Shown here in pieces: positions 53,362 to 62,498 of a DNA stretch of 64,000 nucleotides. Under the pieces are notes generated by a model. The model was not told the origin of the DNA and ran no database searches. It saw only the letters and a program-made list of their open reading frames with translations. Position 1 is the stretch's first letter; each line of letters starts with the position of its first letter. Where the stretch lies: assembly GCF_001045465.1 (NCBI RefSeq), contig NZ_LFND01000003.1:372001-436000 (forward strand), written 5' to 3'. Source of the stretch: Chryseobacterium angstadtii. Lineage in GTDB: Bacteria; Bacteroidota; Bacteroidia; Flavobacteriales; Weeksellaceae. The translations under genes and the position numbers were made by a program.

Positions 53362-55811
53362 TTGGTCATTTTTTGAAAATATTCCATAATTTCTTTTATT
53401 TTCTTAACGCTTTTGTCGCTTATTTCCTGTGCTTCATGTTCTGCATGCTCATATATCGTTGCATATTTTAATTTATCAATAGAATCTTTTGGCTGGCTAT
53501 TGGTCCAGGTAATGAGATGTTTATCACTCCATCTTGCGTTAGGGGAAGAAGGATGCACAAAATATTTATTAGCTACATAATCAGCCAGAGCAGCTCCGCT
53601 CATTCCGCTTTTGTATTGTGTTCCTACATCCTGCACCGCTGATTTTGCCAGTTCCGCACTGATTTTATTAAGAGGATGGCTGTAACTGTCTTTTGCCAGC
53701 TGGGAGTGGGACGGGCAGTCTCCATAATTGGTATTCATGTGAGATTGGGCCTCCGGAATAATTTCATCAAAAGAGCCCAATACAATATTAAAAACAAGCT
53801 TTGGAAAAAAGGCCATAATCTGACCAGTATATCCCATACCTTTCTGAAGAGTTTCAGCCGTTTTTGAACCTAGTTTTTCAAAAAAATCTCTTGACATCCA
53901 TTCCTGCTTATCGGTTTTCTGATATTCTTTTGCCAGAAAATCCTGAAAATTAAGAAACTGATTGAACCATGATAACCAGGTAGCATATTCTATTCCCAGA
54001 TAATTGGAACTTTTTTGTGCCTTATCAGATTTTTGGGCTTTTGAAAGGTCTTCCAGCACAAAAATGATAAATTTTTCAGCTAATGATCTCTGGCCGGGAA
54101 TTCGCCTTTTGTATTCTTTGATTTTAGGATCAAATAATAAATCCCCCATTTTAGGGCCCACACTAGCCATAGTATCATCGGTCAGGAAACGGCCGCTTAC
54201 CACCGGAATCTGAGTAGGCTGCTTTCCTTTATAATAAGACACCCACGGATAAACATCAATTCCAAGCCTTCTCAAAGATATTTCTACAAAATTGGTGTGG
54301 GAGAAGTAGTCTTCCAGAACGTGCAAAGCAGCTCCCAAATGTCTCAGTCCCTGTGCAGATCCTCTTTTAGATACGGCGAGAACGAGCTGCTGCTTCATAT
54401 ATGTAACCGAAGAAGGACGGTCTCCCGGAAAATCTTTCCAGAAGAAATAAGACATATTTTTGGCAGGATCTATTTTCCATGATTGATGGTTATCTCCCGA
54501 ATAAAGCTTTTTTGGAGTGTTTGTTCCTTCATACGTATAGGAAATAGCATTTCCCTTGTCATCTACGGCATCAGATTCATCTTTTAGCCCGTAAGGATTA
54601 TCAATATGCTCTTCAGGACGATAAATGCCGAGAATATCTTTGGTAAGTTCGCCATATTCGGCGTTAAATTTTGTTTCCAGCGTTGCGTAGTCATCTGCCG
54701 GATTTTTTCCTCCTTCTTTCAGCGGATCAAAAGTAAATTCCTTAATCGCCAGAATTCTAATCAACTTTACCCAGCCTTCATGGGATAGTTGCATGGGAGT
54801 CAGTTCTTTGATGACTTTATTTTTCTGTGCTTTGATGGCTGCATTAGTTCCTCTAACGGTAATTTTTACAATCACCTGAGAGAAGTCTCTGAGCCAGTTT
54901 CCGTAATAGATTTTGCGAACGTCATTTTCAGAATAAATTCGGGATTGTGGATTGGCCAGAGCTTCAAATTCAATATCACCATGAGCAAAAGCTGCATTTT
55001 TATTATGTTTCCGGTTTCTTCCGGCACCGTAATTAGAAATATCGTCCGAAGGGTCTTCATCATACTGCCTGTCTTCTTTCACATATTCGGTTACTTTAGA
55101 ATGCAGGGTAGAAAAGTCGATGATAAGGTCTCCTTTAAAATTCGGAAGTTCTGCTTTGGCAAAATTCAGCTGTGATTCGTTGAAGATATCAAATCTGAAC
55201 AGATAATAGGCAAATTTAGCTCCTTCATCTATCACATCGGTATCGGGAGTTCCGGTGGAAGTTAATTCTGTACGGAGAAGGTTGTCTATGTGATGGCCAT
55301 ATTCTTCAACCAAAGCCACCATCAGCTCTGCTCTTTTATCGTTGTCTTTAGCCGCTTCTTCTACAAACTTTTCATTAACGATAATTTTCTTTCTCTTGTT
55401 GCTGTAGCCGGCAGGGCCGCCTCTTCTTCCCACCAGACCTTTGGAAACGATAATTTCCGGCGCCTCGATCTTTTTATCACTCAAATCTCTGTAAAGCCTG
55501 CTTAACGCTTCCGCTTCAATCTCATACCCGAAAATCTGGGTCATGAAAAGCATGAAAGTAATCTCGCCAAGTTCTTTGGCAAGACTCATCAGCTGGTCAT
55601 GAGCATAGGTGCTTTCCAGTTTGTATTCACTTTCCTGAACATCCATAGGAGGGGGAATGAATTTTTCCGGATCTCCGTAAATCACGCCTCCTTCTTTTCC
55701 TATCTGGATAACCTTGCTTCCTGAATTTTCAATTTCATCTTTGGAGTATCTTTTATAATTTCCGCCGATAATTTTGGTGATATTTCCTTTAACAATCCTC
55801 GTTCTGCTCAT
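53358..55811 (-). CDS. HET-C-like effector candidate with zincin-like motif
   Basis: The 817-residue protein has HGDIEFEAL (about 275) and YYGNWLRDFSQVIV (about 300), then HLGAALHVLEDYFSHTNFVE (about 487-507), the signature segments of HET-C-type proteins, which are linked to heterokaryon incompatibility in fungi and occur near bacterial VgrG genes. An earlier motif, VALVEEYGHHIDNLL (about 160-174), resembles HExxH zincin sites with Glu in place of the first His. The last third is helical. It follows vgrG by 12 bp and is coupled to a lipoprotein gene. An antibacterial or anti-eukaryotic effector role is inferred. Confidence 0.78.
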   Translation of the reverse strand: MSRTRIVKGNITKIIGGNYKRYSKDEIENSGSKVIQIGKEGGVIYGDPEKFIPPPMDVQESEYKLESTYAHDQLMSLAKELGEITFMLFMTQIFGYEIEAEALSRLYRDLSDKKIEAPEIIVSKGLVGRRGGPAGYSNKRKKIIVNEKFVEEAAKDNDKRAELMVALVEEYGHHIDNLLRTELTSTGTPDTDVIDEGAKFAYYLFRFDIFNESQLNFAKAELPNFKGDLIIDFSTLHSKVTEYVKEDRQYDEDPSDDISNYGAGRNRKHNKNAAFAHGDIEFEALANPQSRIYSENDVRKIYYGNWLRDFSQVIVKITVRGTNAAIKAQKNKVIKELTPMQLSHEGWVKLIRILAIKEFTFDPLKEGGKNPADDYATLETKFNAEYGELTKDILGIYRPEEHIDNPYGLKDESDAVDDKGNAISYTYEGTNTPKKLYSGDNHQSWKIDPAKNMSYFFWKDFPGDRPSSVTYMKQQLVLAVSKRGSAQGLRHLGAALHVLEDYFSHTNFVEISLRRLGIDVYPWVSYYKGKQPTQIPVVSGRFLTDDTMASVGPKMGDLLFDPKIKEYKRRIPGQRSLAEKFIIFVLEDLSKAQKSDKAQKSSNYLGIEYATWLSWFNQFLNFQDFLAKEYQKTDKQEWMSRDFFEKLGSKTAETLQKGMGYTGQIMAFFPKLVFNIVLGSFDEIIPEAQSHMNTNYGDCPSHSQLAKDSYSHPLNKISAELAKSAVQDVGTQYKSGMSGAALADYVANKYFVHPSSPNARWSDKHLITWTNSQPKDSIDKLKYATIYEHAEHEAQEISDKSVKKIKEIMEYFQKMTK

Positions 55812-55823
55812 AGCCGTAATGAT

Positions 55824-57755
55824 TTAAAAATTATTACTTTTCTCTGAGCTGTTGTTCTTCACAATTTTATCGGAATGCTGTTCATTAGTACCTGTACTTT
55901 GTGTAATAATTTTTCCGTCGCTTACTTCATTTCTCTCTTTCTTGGTTTCACTGTGAACATCTCCGTCTATAATTTCCGTCAGTTTCCCGGTGATCATCAT
56001 GCTTGCATCACCAATGACGGATGTTATTTTCATAGCTCCGACACTCTGAGTGTCATTCATCGTCACGCTTTCGGTTTTATTCATACCGACTATATTGCTC
56101 TGATCGGCACCTACGGTAGTGCTCATATTCTGACCTACACTGATCATCAGGTTTTCACCCGCCAGGAAGGTCATGTTTTTGGGCGCACTTACGGTAATAT
56201 TGCCTTTACCATCCATAAAATAGGAGTTGCCGCTCGGATCTTCGATAAAAATGCTTCCTTCCGTATCATTGAAGATAACTTTATTACCGCTTCTTGTCTG
56301 AATGGATTTTACATGATTGTCTATGCCTCCGCCTAAACCTACTTTACCGTGAAACATTCCTCCCATAGCGAAAGGAAAGTCGGGATGATGGTATTCGAAA
56401 CCTACCATCACCTGATCTCCGACCTCGGGAACGGCTACAAATCCTCTGTTTTGAGTGATTTTATCGGTACCTCCTGCATCGGGGCTCATCATCCGGATAA
56501 AATGGGTGGTGTTGTTCTGCTGCCAGTCGAACTGTACCTGTATACGTCCCTGATTCAGAGGGTCGGTATTAGAAATTACCGTTGCAATCTGAGGTTCGGC
56601 GTTTGGCATTTTAAAGTCGTGCCTCGGCATAAAACCTGTTCCTTCGGCAATGGCTTCAAATGATCCGGTATAATAGCCTCTTGCATCCACTTCATGGGAA
56701 GCTTCGGTAATCATTAATTTTGTAAAATGAGAAGTCTCGTTGGTACCTGTTTTTCTCATATTAATATCTGCCGTACATCCCGGATATAAAAAAGGAACCG
56801 TGGTATCACCTGAAACGGTGAATACTTCTACGGCCGCATTTCCGGCTGCACTTTTCTGGGACTGATCCACATCGAGCGAGATATTGGCATTGATAGGAGC
56901 CGGGGTCAGAGATTTACTGGTAAATATACTGTCATTTAACTGATAGGCTTTAGAGGCAAGCTCACCTAAGTGGTTGATATTAGTAGAAGCACTCAACATC
57001 TTAGCGTGATTGGTGCTTTCATAGCCAAAAAACTGAGGTTTGGTATGTACCGCATTCATCTGAACCTCCACATTGGTTACATTGCTTCCGTAAATAAGGT
57101 GTATGGGCTGCTCTGCAGGAGGAAGGTTTCCGAAACGGAGAACATATCCGTCGTAGTAAAACTGCTCACCGTAGGCTTCTGCAATTCTTGCCAGATAGTT
57201 GTAGTGGGTCTCGTTATACTGAGCACTGTAGTTAATATAGCTTTTATTCCGGCTGTCTACTTTGAAATCAAATTTTCCGGAACCTAGGGTTTCTTTGAGA
57301 ATATTCCCGGCAATAATGCCTGTATTGACAGACTGATTTCCCCCGAAACTTTGTGTATGGGGAGCAGAGTCCATCAGAATAGTTGGACTTTTACCTTTTA
57401 AGATGATATTTCCAAGACTCATTTTGTCCTGGCTGAACGCTACTTTTGTAACAAGGCCTACAAAACTTCTCTCCGGGCTTTCATTTTCCGAATCTTTATA
57501 CCTGAAAGTTACAGTTAAACGCTGTCCTAAGAATTTTTGAGCTTCCAAAAGGTTGTGATTCTGAGTTTTTCCCAGAGAATCATGCGCCAGAGTCAGTTCA
57601 AATTCATGGTGTTTTTTCGCACTCTGATTCAGCTTGAAATGTTTGAAATGCTTGATTATCTGGCCTTCTATCACAATATCTAATCGTACAACGCGGTTGA
57701 TTCCTGCTACATCGTTCTCTGAAATTTTTTCAGAATTTGAAGTTATTTTTTTCAT
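55824..57755 (-). CDS. vgrG: VgrG-like type VI spike protein
   Basis: The 643-residue protein has a gp27-like N-terminal half (about 10-370, including FELTLAHDS and NYLARIAEAYGEQFYYDGYVLRF), then the gp5 OB-fold (ATVISNTDPLNQGRIQVQF, about 388; GFVAVPEVGDQVMVGFEYHHPDFPF). The C-terminal beta-helix-like needle is made of repeated short turns (NITVSAPKNMTFLAGENLMIS and similar, about 500-600). It is the first gene of the minus-strand operon and would puncture the target and carry the PAAR-like tip. No sheath, tube or baseplate genes are in the window, so this is a satellite vgrG island. Confidence 0.93.
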   Translation of the reverse strand: MKKITSNSEKISENDVAGINRVVRLDIVIEGQIIKHFKHFKLNQSAKKHHEFELTLAHDSLGKTQNHNLLEAQKFLGQRLTVTFRYKDSENESPERSFVGLVTKVAFSQDKMSLGNIILKGKSPTILMDSAPHTQSFGGNQSVNTGIIAGNILKETLGSGKFDFKVDSRNKSYINYSAQYNETHYNYLARIAEAYGEQFYYDGYVLRFGNLPPAEQPIHLIYGSNVTNVEVQMNAVHTKPQFFGYESTNHAKMLSASTNINHLGELASKAYQLNDSIFTSKSLTPAPINANISLDVDQSQKSAAGNAAVEVFTVSGDTTVPFLYPGCTADINMRKTGTNETSHFTKLMITEASHEVDARGYYTGSFEAIAEGTGFMPRHDFKMPNAEPQIATVISNTDPLNQGRIQVQFDWQQNNTTHFIRMMSPDAGGTDKITQNRGFVAVPEVGDQVMVGFEYHHPDFPFAMGGMFHGKVGLGGGIDNHVKSIQTRSGNKVIFNDTEGSIFIEDPSGNSYFMDGKGNITVSAPKNMTFLAGENLMISVGQNMSTTVGADQSNIVGMNKTESVTMNDTQSVGAMKITSVIGDASMMITGKLTEIIDGDVHSETKKERNEVSDGKIITQSTGTNEQHSDKIVKNNSSEKSNNF

Positions 57756-57876
57756 TGGTGTTATTTCATTAAATATAGAAATATTCTACTTTTTGATAAA
57801 ACTTTGGGACCTGTATTTGAGAAATTGTAGTAGAACTACGATGTTTTACTTTGAATATGATATTTCTTTTTGATTA

Positions 57877-58323
57877 TTATTGTTTCACCACGAATCCGTC
57901 CTGACTTACAATTTCATTATCGTTTTCGTCATTTACGGTGAGGGTGTAGGGCGCTTTGGAAGCAGAATCGGTGAGGTAGTTTCTCCATACCTGATACTGA
58001 TAGCCTTTATTGGTAAAGCTGAAATAATAATTTCCTCCGGAACCGTCCGGAACCAGTTCTCCGTCACTGATGATCATATTGGGTTTTGAAGTAATTTTGG
58101 CATTGGCAGGCCAGGACTGATACAGATATTTTCCGTTGGGCTGTTTGTCTATTCGTATCTTAAACTTTTTGGTTTTAATGATTACCGTTTTGGGTATTTT
58201 CTGGAATGGCTGTATCTCACTGGATATATAAGTGGGGCCTGAAATTACAGAGGGAATTTCTTTTGCATATATTAAAGAGAACTGAGAAATGCAGAAGGCT
58301 CCTAATAGAATCTTGTTGATCAT
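57877..58323 (-). CDS. Small secreted protein, unknown
   Basis: The ATG at 58323 is chosen because it begins a signal peptide (MINKILLGAFCISQFSLIYA). The longer frame adds an unlikely lead. The mature protein (about 128 residues) has TVIIKTKKFKIRIDKQPNG and GGNYYFSFTNKGYQYQVWRNYL, which look like a small beta protein, but no family is recognised. It lies upstream of the VgrG operon on the same strand, 121 bp away, and may be an independent gene. Confidence 0.65.
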   Translation of the reverse strand: MINKILLGAFCISQFSLIYAKEIPSVISGPTYISSEIQPFQKIPKTVIIKTKKFKIRIDKQPNGKYLYQSWPANAKITSKPNMIISDGELVPDGSGGNYYFSFTNKGYQYQVWRNYLTDSASKAPYTLTVNDENDNEIVSQDGFVVKQ

Positions 58324-58381
58324 AATAATATGGGTTATTGGTTGAGGATACACCCATCAAATATGAAGCCATTAAGCGTAT

Positions 58382-59422
58382 TTATCGTAATATCACCTCT
58401 CTGATCCAGCTATTCAGCTCTATTGTATTTCTAAGGGTAGTGAGAAACCAGGCATTGGATTGATACTCTTTCACGTATTGAGGAGTATACACATTTAGGC
58501 CTTTTTTAAGGTTAAAAAAACTGAGGTGTATATTGTCCCGTAAAAAGTCAAGACGTTGGTGGAGCCATTTTCTTTCCTCTGAAGAACCGGATTGGTTATG
58601 CCTGATCAGAACTTCAATCAGAGAGACATCAATTCTTTCTGACTCTTTCAATATCTTATCAAAAGCCTGAGTCAGTACTTCATCATTGATGAAATTAATA
58701 TGAACAAGATTTTCATCATTGTTCTGAAAAAGATGCTCAAATTCAATGTCCCGAAGGAGCTGGTGCGCTCCGTGCATAAGCTCTGATGCAGGGCTGTAGC
58801 CCTCATTGTCTTTGGAAATAAACACGGCCGGAATATCCATTTTCAACCGGGTATACGCTTCAATCTTATGATGACCGTCCAATACAAAAGCACTGCTCAT
58901 CTGAGGGTCCTGATTATAAAGACTGTAAAAAATGATAGGTTTCGGGCGGCCTCCTTTTCTTATCAGATCGGTGTAATATTCCACTCTTTTCGGATCAATA
59001 CTCTTGTTTTCCAGAGTGTACAGGTAATTGAAATCTTCAAAAGGGTAGAACCAGCCGGAGAATTTCTGACTGTTATCAGAATAATCGTCTCCAGGTAAGG
59101 GCCTGCTCATATGAAAACTGGAATTGCCGTAAGGAATATGTCCCAGATTTACCTGATATATACCGTTTTCAAAAAGATGAAGAAAATCTTCAATACCGGA
59201 CATAATCTCAGCTTCTGTTCCGTCCGTGAGGGAGCAATTAAGACTGTCCGCCAATACTATTTTCTCTTTCTCCGAAAGCTCTGATACTGCATAATATTCA
59301 CCCACACTTCCCCGGGAATCCGGCCAGTTGGCAGCCACAGGACGTCTGATGATTAAGCAGCTGGCGAAACCATCGTACAAAACTTTGATAATGTTCTGTC
59401 CGTGAGTGATGTGAATTTCCAT
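58382..59422 (-). CDS. ParB-like-fold protein, unknown
   Basis: The 346-residue cytoplasmic protein has, near residues 165-205, PKPIIFYSLY ... SSAFVLDGHHKIEAYTRLKMDIPAVFIS, the layout of ParB/Srx-like domains where DGHH-R stands at the catalytic position. The N-terminal ~150 residues and the helical C-terminus are not recognised. It is 12 bp downstream of a GldA-like ATPase on the same strand, so the two may share a transcript. Domains of this fold bind nucleotides or DNA. No helix-turn-helix for DNA binding is evident, so partitioning is unlikely. Confidence 0.6.
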   Translation of the reverse strand: MEIHITHGQNIIKVLYDGFASCLIIRRPVAANWPDSRGSVGEYYAVSELSEKEKIVLADSLNCSLTDGTEAEIMSGIEDFLHLFENGIYQVNLGHIPYGNSSFHMSRPLPGDDYSDNSQKFSGWFYPFEDFNYLYTLENKSIDPKRVEYYTDLIRKGGRPKPIIFYSLYNQDPQMSSAFVLDGHHKIEAYTRLKMDIPAVFISKDNEGYSPASELMHGAHQLLRDIEFEHLFQNNDENLVHINFINDEVLTQAFDKILKESERIDVSLIEVLIRHNQSGSSEERKWLHQRLDFLRDNIHLSFFNLKKGLNVYTPQYVKEYQSNAWFLTTLRNTIELNSWIREVILR

Positions 59423-59434
59423 GAAAAATAATAA

Positions 59435-60136
59435 TTAAGAAACTGCCGTGTAGCTTGCAAAAGCTTCTTCAAGACTGTCGAATCTTCCCTTAAATTCATC
59501 AATAGGGCAGTCCTGGAGAATATTCCCCTTATGGATAAGAATAACGCGGGAGCAGAGCGCTTCTACTTCCTGCATAATGTGGGTAGAAAGAAGGACGGTT
59601 TTCTGCTGGCCAATTTCTTTAACCACATTTCGGATCTCAATAATCTGGTTGGGATCCAGTCCATTGGTAGGTTCATCCAGAATCAGCAGATCCGGCTGAT
59701 GAATAATGGCCTGTGCCAATCCCACTCTCTGTTTGTATCCTTTTGACAGCTGTCCTATCTTTTTAGATTTCTCAGGTGTGATGCCTACCAGTTCAATGAC
59801 TTCATCTACTCTGGCAGATGAAATTTTATGAATATTGGCGACAAACTGGAGGTATTCTTTAACATACATTTCCAGATAAAGCGGATTGTTTTCGGGAAGA
59901 AAACCTATCTTTTTTTTGCTTTCGATTTCGTGTTCGGAAATATTCATTCCGTTAAAAATAATTTCGCCCTGATCAATTTTCAATGCTCCGACAATAGATT
60001 TCATCAGCGTAGATTTTCCGGCTCCGTTTGGGCCGAGAAGTCCGATGATTTCATTTTTATCAATAGAAATAGTAATGTTGTCCAGTGCAGTCTGTTCTCC
60101 AAACTTTTTAGTTAAATTGATGATCTGAAGCGGCAT
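59435..60136 (-). CDS. ABC transporter ATP-binding protein, GldA-like
   Basis: The 233-residue ATPase has Walker A GPNGAGKS (35-42), the signature LSKGYKQRVGL (about 134), Walker B LLILDEPTNGLDP (about 155) and the H-loop STHIMQE (about 190). It resembles GldA of the flavobacterial gliding-motility transporter but is shorter than typical GldA (about 300 residues). It lacks the usual C-terminal extension, so a general ABC-2-type export ATPase is equally possible. No membrane partner is adjacent. It is 12 bp upstream of the ParB-like gene. Confidence 0.82.
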   Translation of the reverse strand: MPLQIINLTKKFGEQTALDNITISIDKNEIIGLLGPNGAGKSTLMKSIVGALKIDQGEIIFNGMNISEHEIESKKKIGFLPENNPLYLEMYVKEYLQFVANIHKISSARVDEVIELVGITPEKSKKIGQLSKGYKQRVGLAQAIIHQPDLLILDEPTNGLDPNQIIEIRNVVKEIGQQKTVLLSTHIMQEVEALCSRVILIHKGNILQDCPIDEFKGRFDSLEEAFASYTAVS

Positions 60137-60159
60137 AATTCTTAATGTCTTTCTGCAAA

Positions 60160-60194
60160 AATAAAAATAAAAAACTCATTCGGATGAATGAGTT
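60160..60194 (-). terminator. Rho-independent terminator (minus strand)
   Basis: AACTCATTC-GGAT-GAATGAGTT (60173-60194) is a perfect 9-bp stem with a 4-nt loop, and the minus-strand product continues into a T-rich run. It lies 25 bp after the stop of the secreted protein gene at 60219. Confidence 0.8.
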
Positions 60195-60218
60195 GAGTAA
60201 TATTGAAAAATAATACGA

Positions 60219-60785
60219 TTATTTCCTTGATTTTTTGTTTTTGCTACCGCTATTGGAGGACGGAGCACCATTAGAGGCCTGATTAGAAGACTTGCTTCCG
60301 TTTATCTGATTGATGGTAGCAGGTTTTTCATACATGGCAGATTTTCCGTTGGTCTTTCCAAATACCTTTTCCACCTGTTTTTTGTTCAGAAACTGTGATT
60401 TTCCGACATACTTACGGTTTTTGTTGATATACTGGATAAACTGAACGGTAGGCTGGCCGTAATTTTTTTCATAATGAAGTTCAATAATATCATTAGGAAG
60501 CTCTAAAATGATATTTTCGTCAGGAGTGGTTACAAAACCATCCATAATCAGCTTGTAAAGCCCGGATACATCGCCGTCCAGATTCTGGAAAGAAAAAGAT
60601 CTGATGGTATTCAGGTTACTCGTATTGAGATCCTGATAATTGATGGTGAATTTATCTTCCTTTTTATATAAACCTACAGAATTATCTTTTCCAATTTCCA
60701 CCAAACTTTCATTTTTCAGCACTTTAATTTGTGAGAAAACTGAAATACCGAACATGCATGTAATGAGTAGAATTATTTTTCTCAT
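60219..60785 (-). CDS. Secreted protein with low-complexity tail, unknown
   Basis: The 188-residue protein has a signal peptide (about 1-18, ending SVFSQ), a central domain (about 20-140, with KFTINYQDLNTSNLNTI and DENIILELPNDIIELHYEKNYGQ in parts) and a serine/asparagine-rich low-complexity tail (about 155-188) ending in a basic KNKKSRK. No family was recognised. It is a single gene with its own terminator. The tail may be a linker or a charged anchor. Confidence 0.65.
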   Translation of the reverse strand: MRKIILLITCMFGISVFSQIKVLKNESLVEIGKDNSVGLYKKEDKFTINYQDLNTSNLNTIRSFSFQNLDGDVSGLYKLIMDGFVTTPDENIILELPNDIIELHYEKNYGQPTVQFIQYINKNRKYVGKSQFLNKKQVEKVFGKTNGKSAMYEKPATINQINGSKSSNQASNGAPSSNSGSKNKKSRK

Positions 60786-61218
60786 GTGGAGGGATTTTAA
60801 TGTTTTTATAAACTTGTGTTTTAAAATTACTAATAAAAAATATGTTCAAACAATTTTATTACCTCAAGCAAAAGTAATACTTTTTTTTAATATTATTATG
60901 TGATGTTCTTCCCATGTTATGTATGCCATAAGGATGTTTTAAAGATAAGTTAAGGATTGCTTACAGAGATAAAACAAAAGATGAAGAATTTGTTTTCAGC
61001 TATAAATTGCTGGAAAACAGCAGTTCACTGTTTTTAATGATTTCAAACCGGATATTATTTGGATGATAATCAATGATCGCGTGATTACTCTAAAACAGTT
61101 TATTCCCGGTAATGGAATAGTTTTCTAAATAGATTATAAAGCACATATTATTTTTTGTTCAGATAACAAAGTTGAATAAATTACCGTTATTTTTATTTCA
61201 CATTAATATCTATTCATC
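60786..61218. other. Intergenic region between divergent genes
   Basis: A 430-bp, very AT-rich stretch lies between the minus-strand secreted gene and the plus-strand SMI1/KNR4-like gene. It should hold both promoters. No gene or repeat is seen. Confidence 0.4.
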
Positions 61219-61782
61219 ATGATTGACATCACAGAATTTAAAGAAAACTTAGGATTAGCAGAAATCCCTGTTGAACTGGAAAAGCTCATCTATTTCCAAA
61301 ACAATATATCTTCCTATGAAAATTACAGCCAGGGTTTTGGAGTGACGATTGATGATAAATTAGGATTGAAAAGCTGGAGCGAAGATAAAAACTTTTTGGC
61401 CCGTCTATTTCCGATTGCCCAGGCAAACGGTTCCGGTTCATTTTACACTATTTGGAATGATGGAACGGATAAAGCTTTAAACCAAATGCCTATCGTAGTT
61501 TTCGGAGATGAAGACGGTGTGCATATTGTTGCCGAAAATATCCTGCAATTGCTTCATTTACTCACTTATGATACCGAAATTTCCATAGAATTTGATACGG
61601 TGTATTTTTACAGAGATGAAGATGATTACGAAGAAAGCGAAGATCTTCATGAATACCTGAAATGGATGGCAGGTGATTACCACCTAAGCCAGATTGAAGA
61701 GCCGGATGAACTGATAAAAACTGCCCAGGACAAGTATAAAGAACCTTTTGAACAGTGGTTCGGGCAATATTTTGGATACTGA
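61219..61782 (+). CDS. SMI1/KNR4-like protein (SUKH)
   Basis: The 187-residue acidic cytoplasmic protein has LARLFPIAQANGSGSFYTIWNDGT (about 55-78) and PIVVFGDEDGVHIVAENILQLLHLL (about 94-118), the segment pattern of SUKH/SMI1-KNR4-type proteins, many of which act as immunity proteins to polymorphic toxins. The C-terminus is very acidic (DEDDYEESEDLHEY). It stands alone, away from the RHS operon, and no toxin gene is adjacent, so it could be an orphan. Confidence 0.72.
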   Translation: MIDITEFKENLGLAEIPVELEKLIYFQNNISSYENYSQGFGVTIDDKLGLKSWSEDKNFLARLFPIAQANGSGSFYTIWNDGTDKALNQMPIVVFGDEDGVHIVAENILQLLHLLTYDTEISIEFDTVYFYRDEDDYEESEDLHEYLKWMAGDYHLSQIEEPDELIKTAQDKYKEPFEQWFGQYFGY

Positions 61783-61791
61783 TGAAATAGT

Positions 61792-62274
61792 TTAATGCCC
61801 ATAGCTGACTACTCTTGAAATCTTCCAGCCATCGGGTGTTTTTTTCCAGATGTGAACAAATTTGAATGTTCCACAGTTAATCAATGAGCCCTTATCCAGA
61901 CGGCAAAACTGATGTGTTCCTGTTTGTACGGGCCCATAATCTTTGATAGGATAAACTTCTACAGATTCCGGAATTAAAACTCTTCGGGTATAGCTGTAAT
62001 TTTTAGCCACTCTGCTGAAATTATCGACCGTTTCTTCATAGTTGGCCAGACCTCCCACATCATGAAAAAATTCAAGATCTTGAGTAAAGAATGTCTTTAG
62101 TTTATCAATGTTTCCGGAGTTGGCAGCGTCAAAAAGCAGACTGTCTTTTTCCATAATGGTATCATAGAGCTGTTTTGAAACAGGAACGTATGGTTTTGAT
62201 TGGGAGAAGAATATTGTCCAGACTGAAGAAAATAGAAGTATTGAAAAAAGTTTAATGATCAGCGTTTTCTTCAT
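61792..62274 (-). CDS. Secreted NTF2/SnoaL-like protein (DUF4440-like)
   Basis: The ATG at 62274 gives a signal peptide (MKKTLIIKLFSILLFSS). The extension to 62307 is less likely. The mature part is one NTF2-like domain (DSLLFDAANSGNIDKLKTFFTQDLEFFHDVGGLANYEE ... HIWKKTPDGWKISRVVSYGH, shown in part), typical of DUF4440/SnoaL-like proteins. These bind or act on small hydrophobic molecules. The substrate is unknown. It is convergent with the SMI1/KNR4-like gene, 9 bp apart. Confidence 0.85.
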   Translation of the reverse strand: MKKTLIIKLFSILLFSSVWTIFFSQSKPYVPVSKQLYDTIMEKDSLLFDAANSGNIDKLKTFFTQDLEFFHDVGGLANYEETVDNFSRVAKNYSYTRRVLIPESVEVYPIKDYGPVQTGTHQFCRLDKGSLINCGTFKFVHIWKKTPDGWKISRVVSYGH

Positions 62275-62498
62275 AATAGTAAGATTTTTGTGATAAAATT
62301 TTAGCAAATCAATTATAGAAGTTGATGGACTGAACCAAAGATAACCAATTTTTAAATACAGAAGAAATTGATATCGAGGCTTTTACTGGTCTTGGTGATC
62401 TTGGATTATAAAAGGTGTTTAACGATGTGGGTAATATTTAAAGTATTGATAATGAGTGGTTTAATTTGTTTTATTTGATTGATAATGAAATAAGTTTT

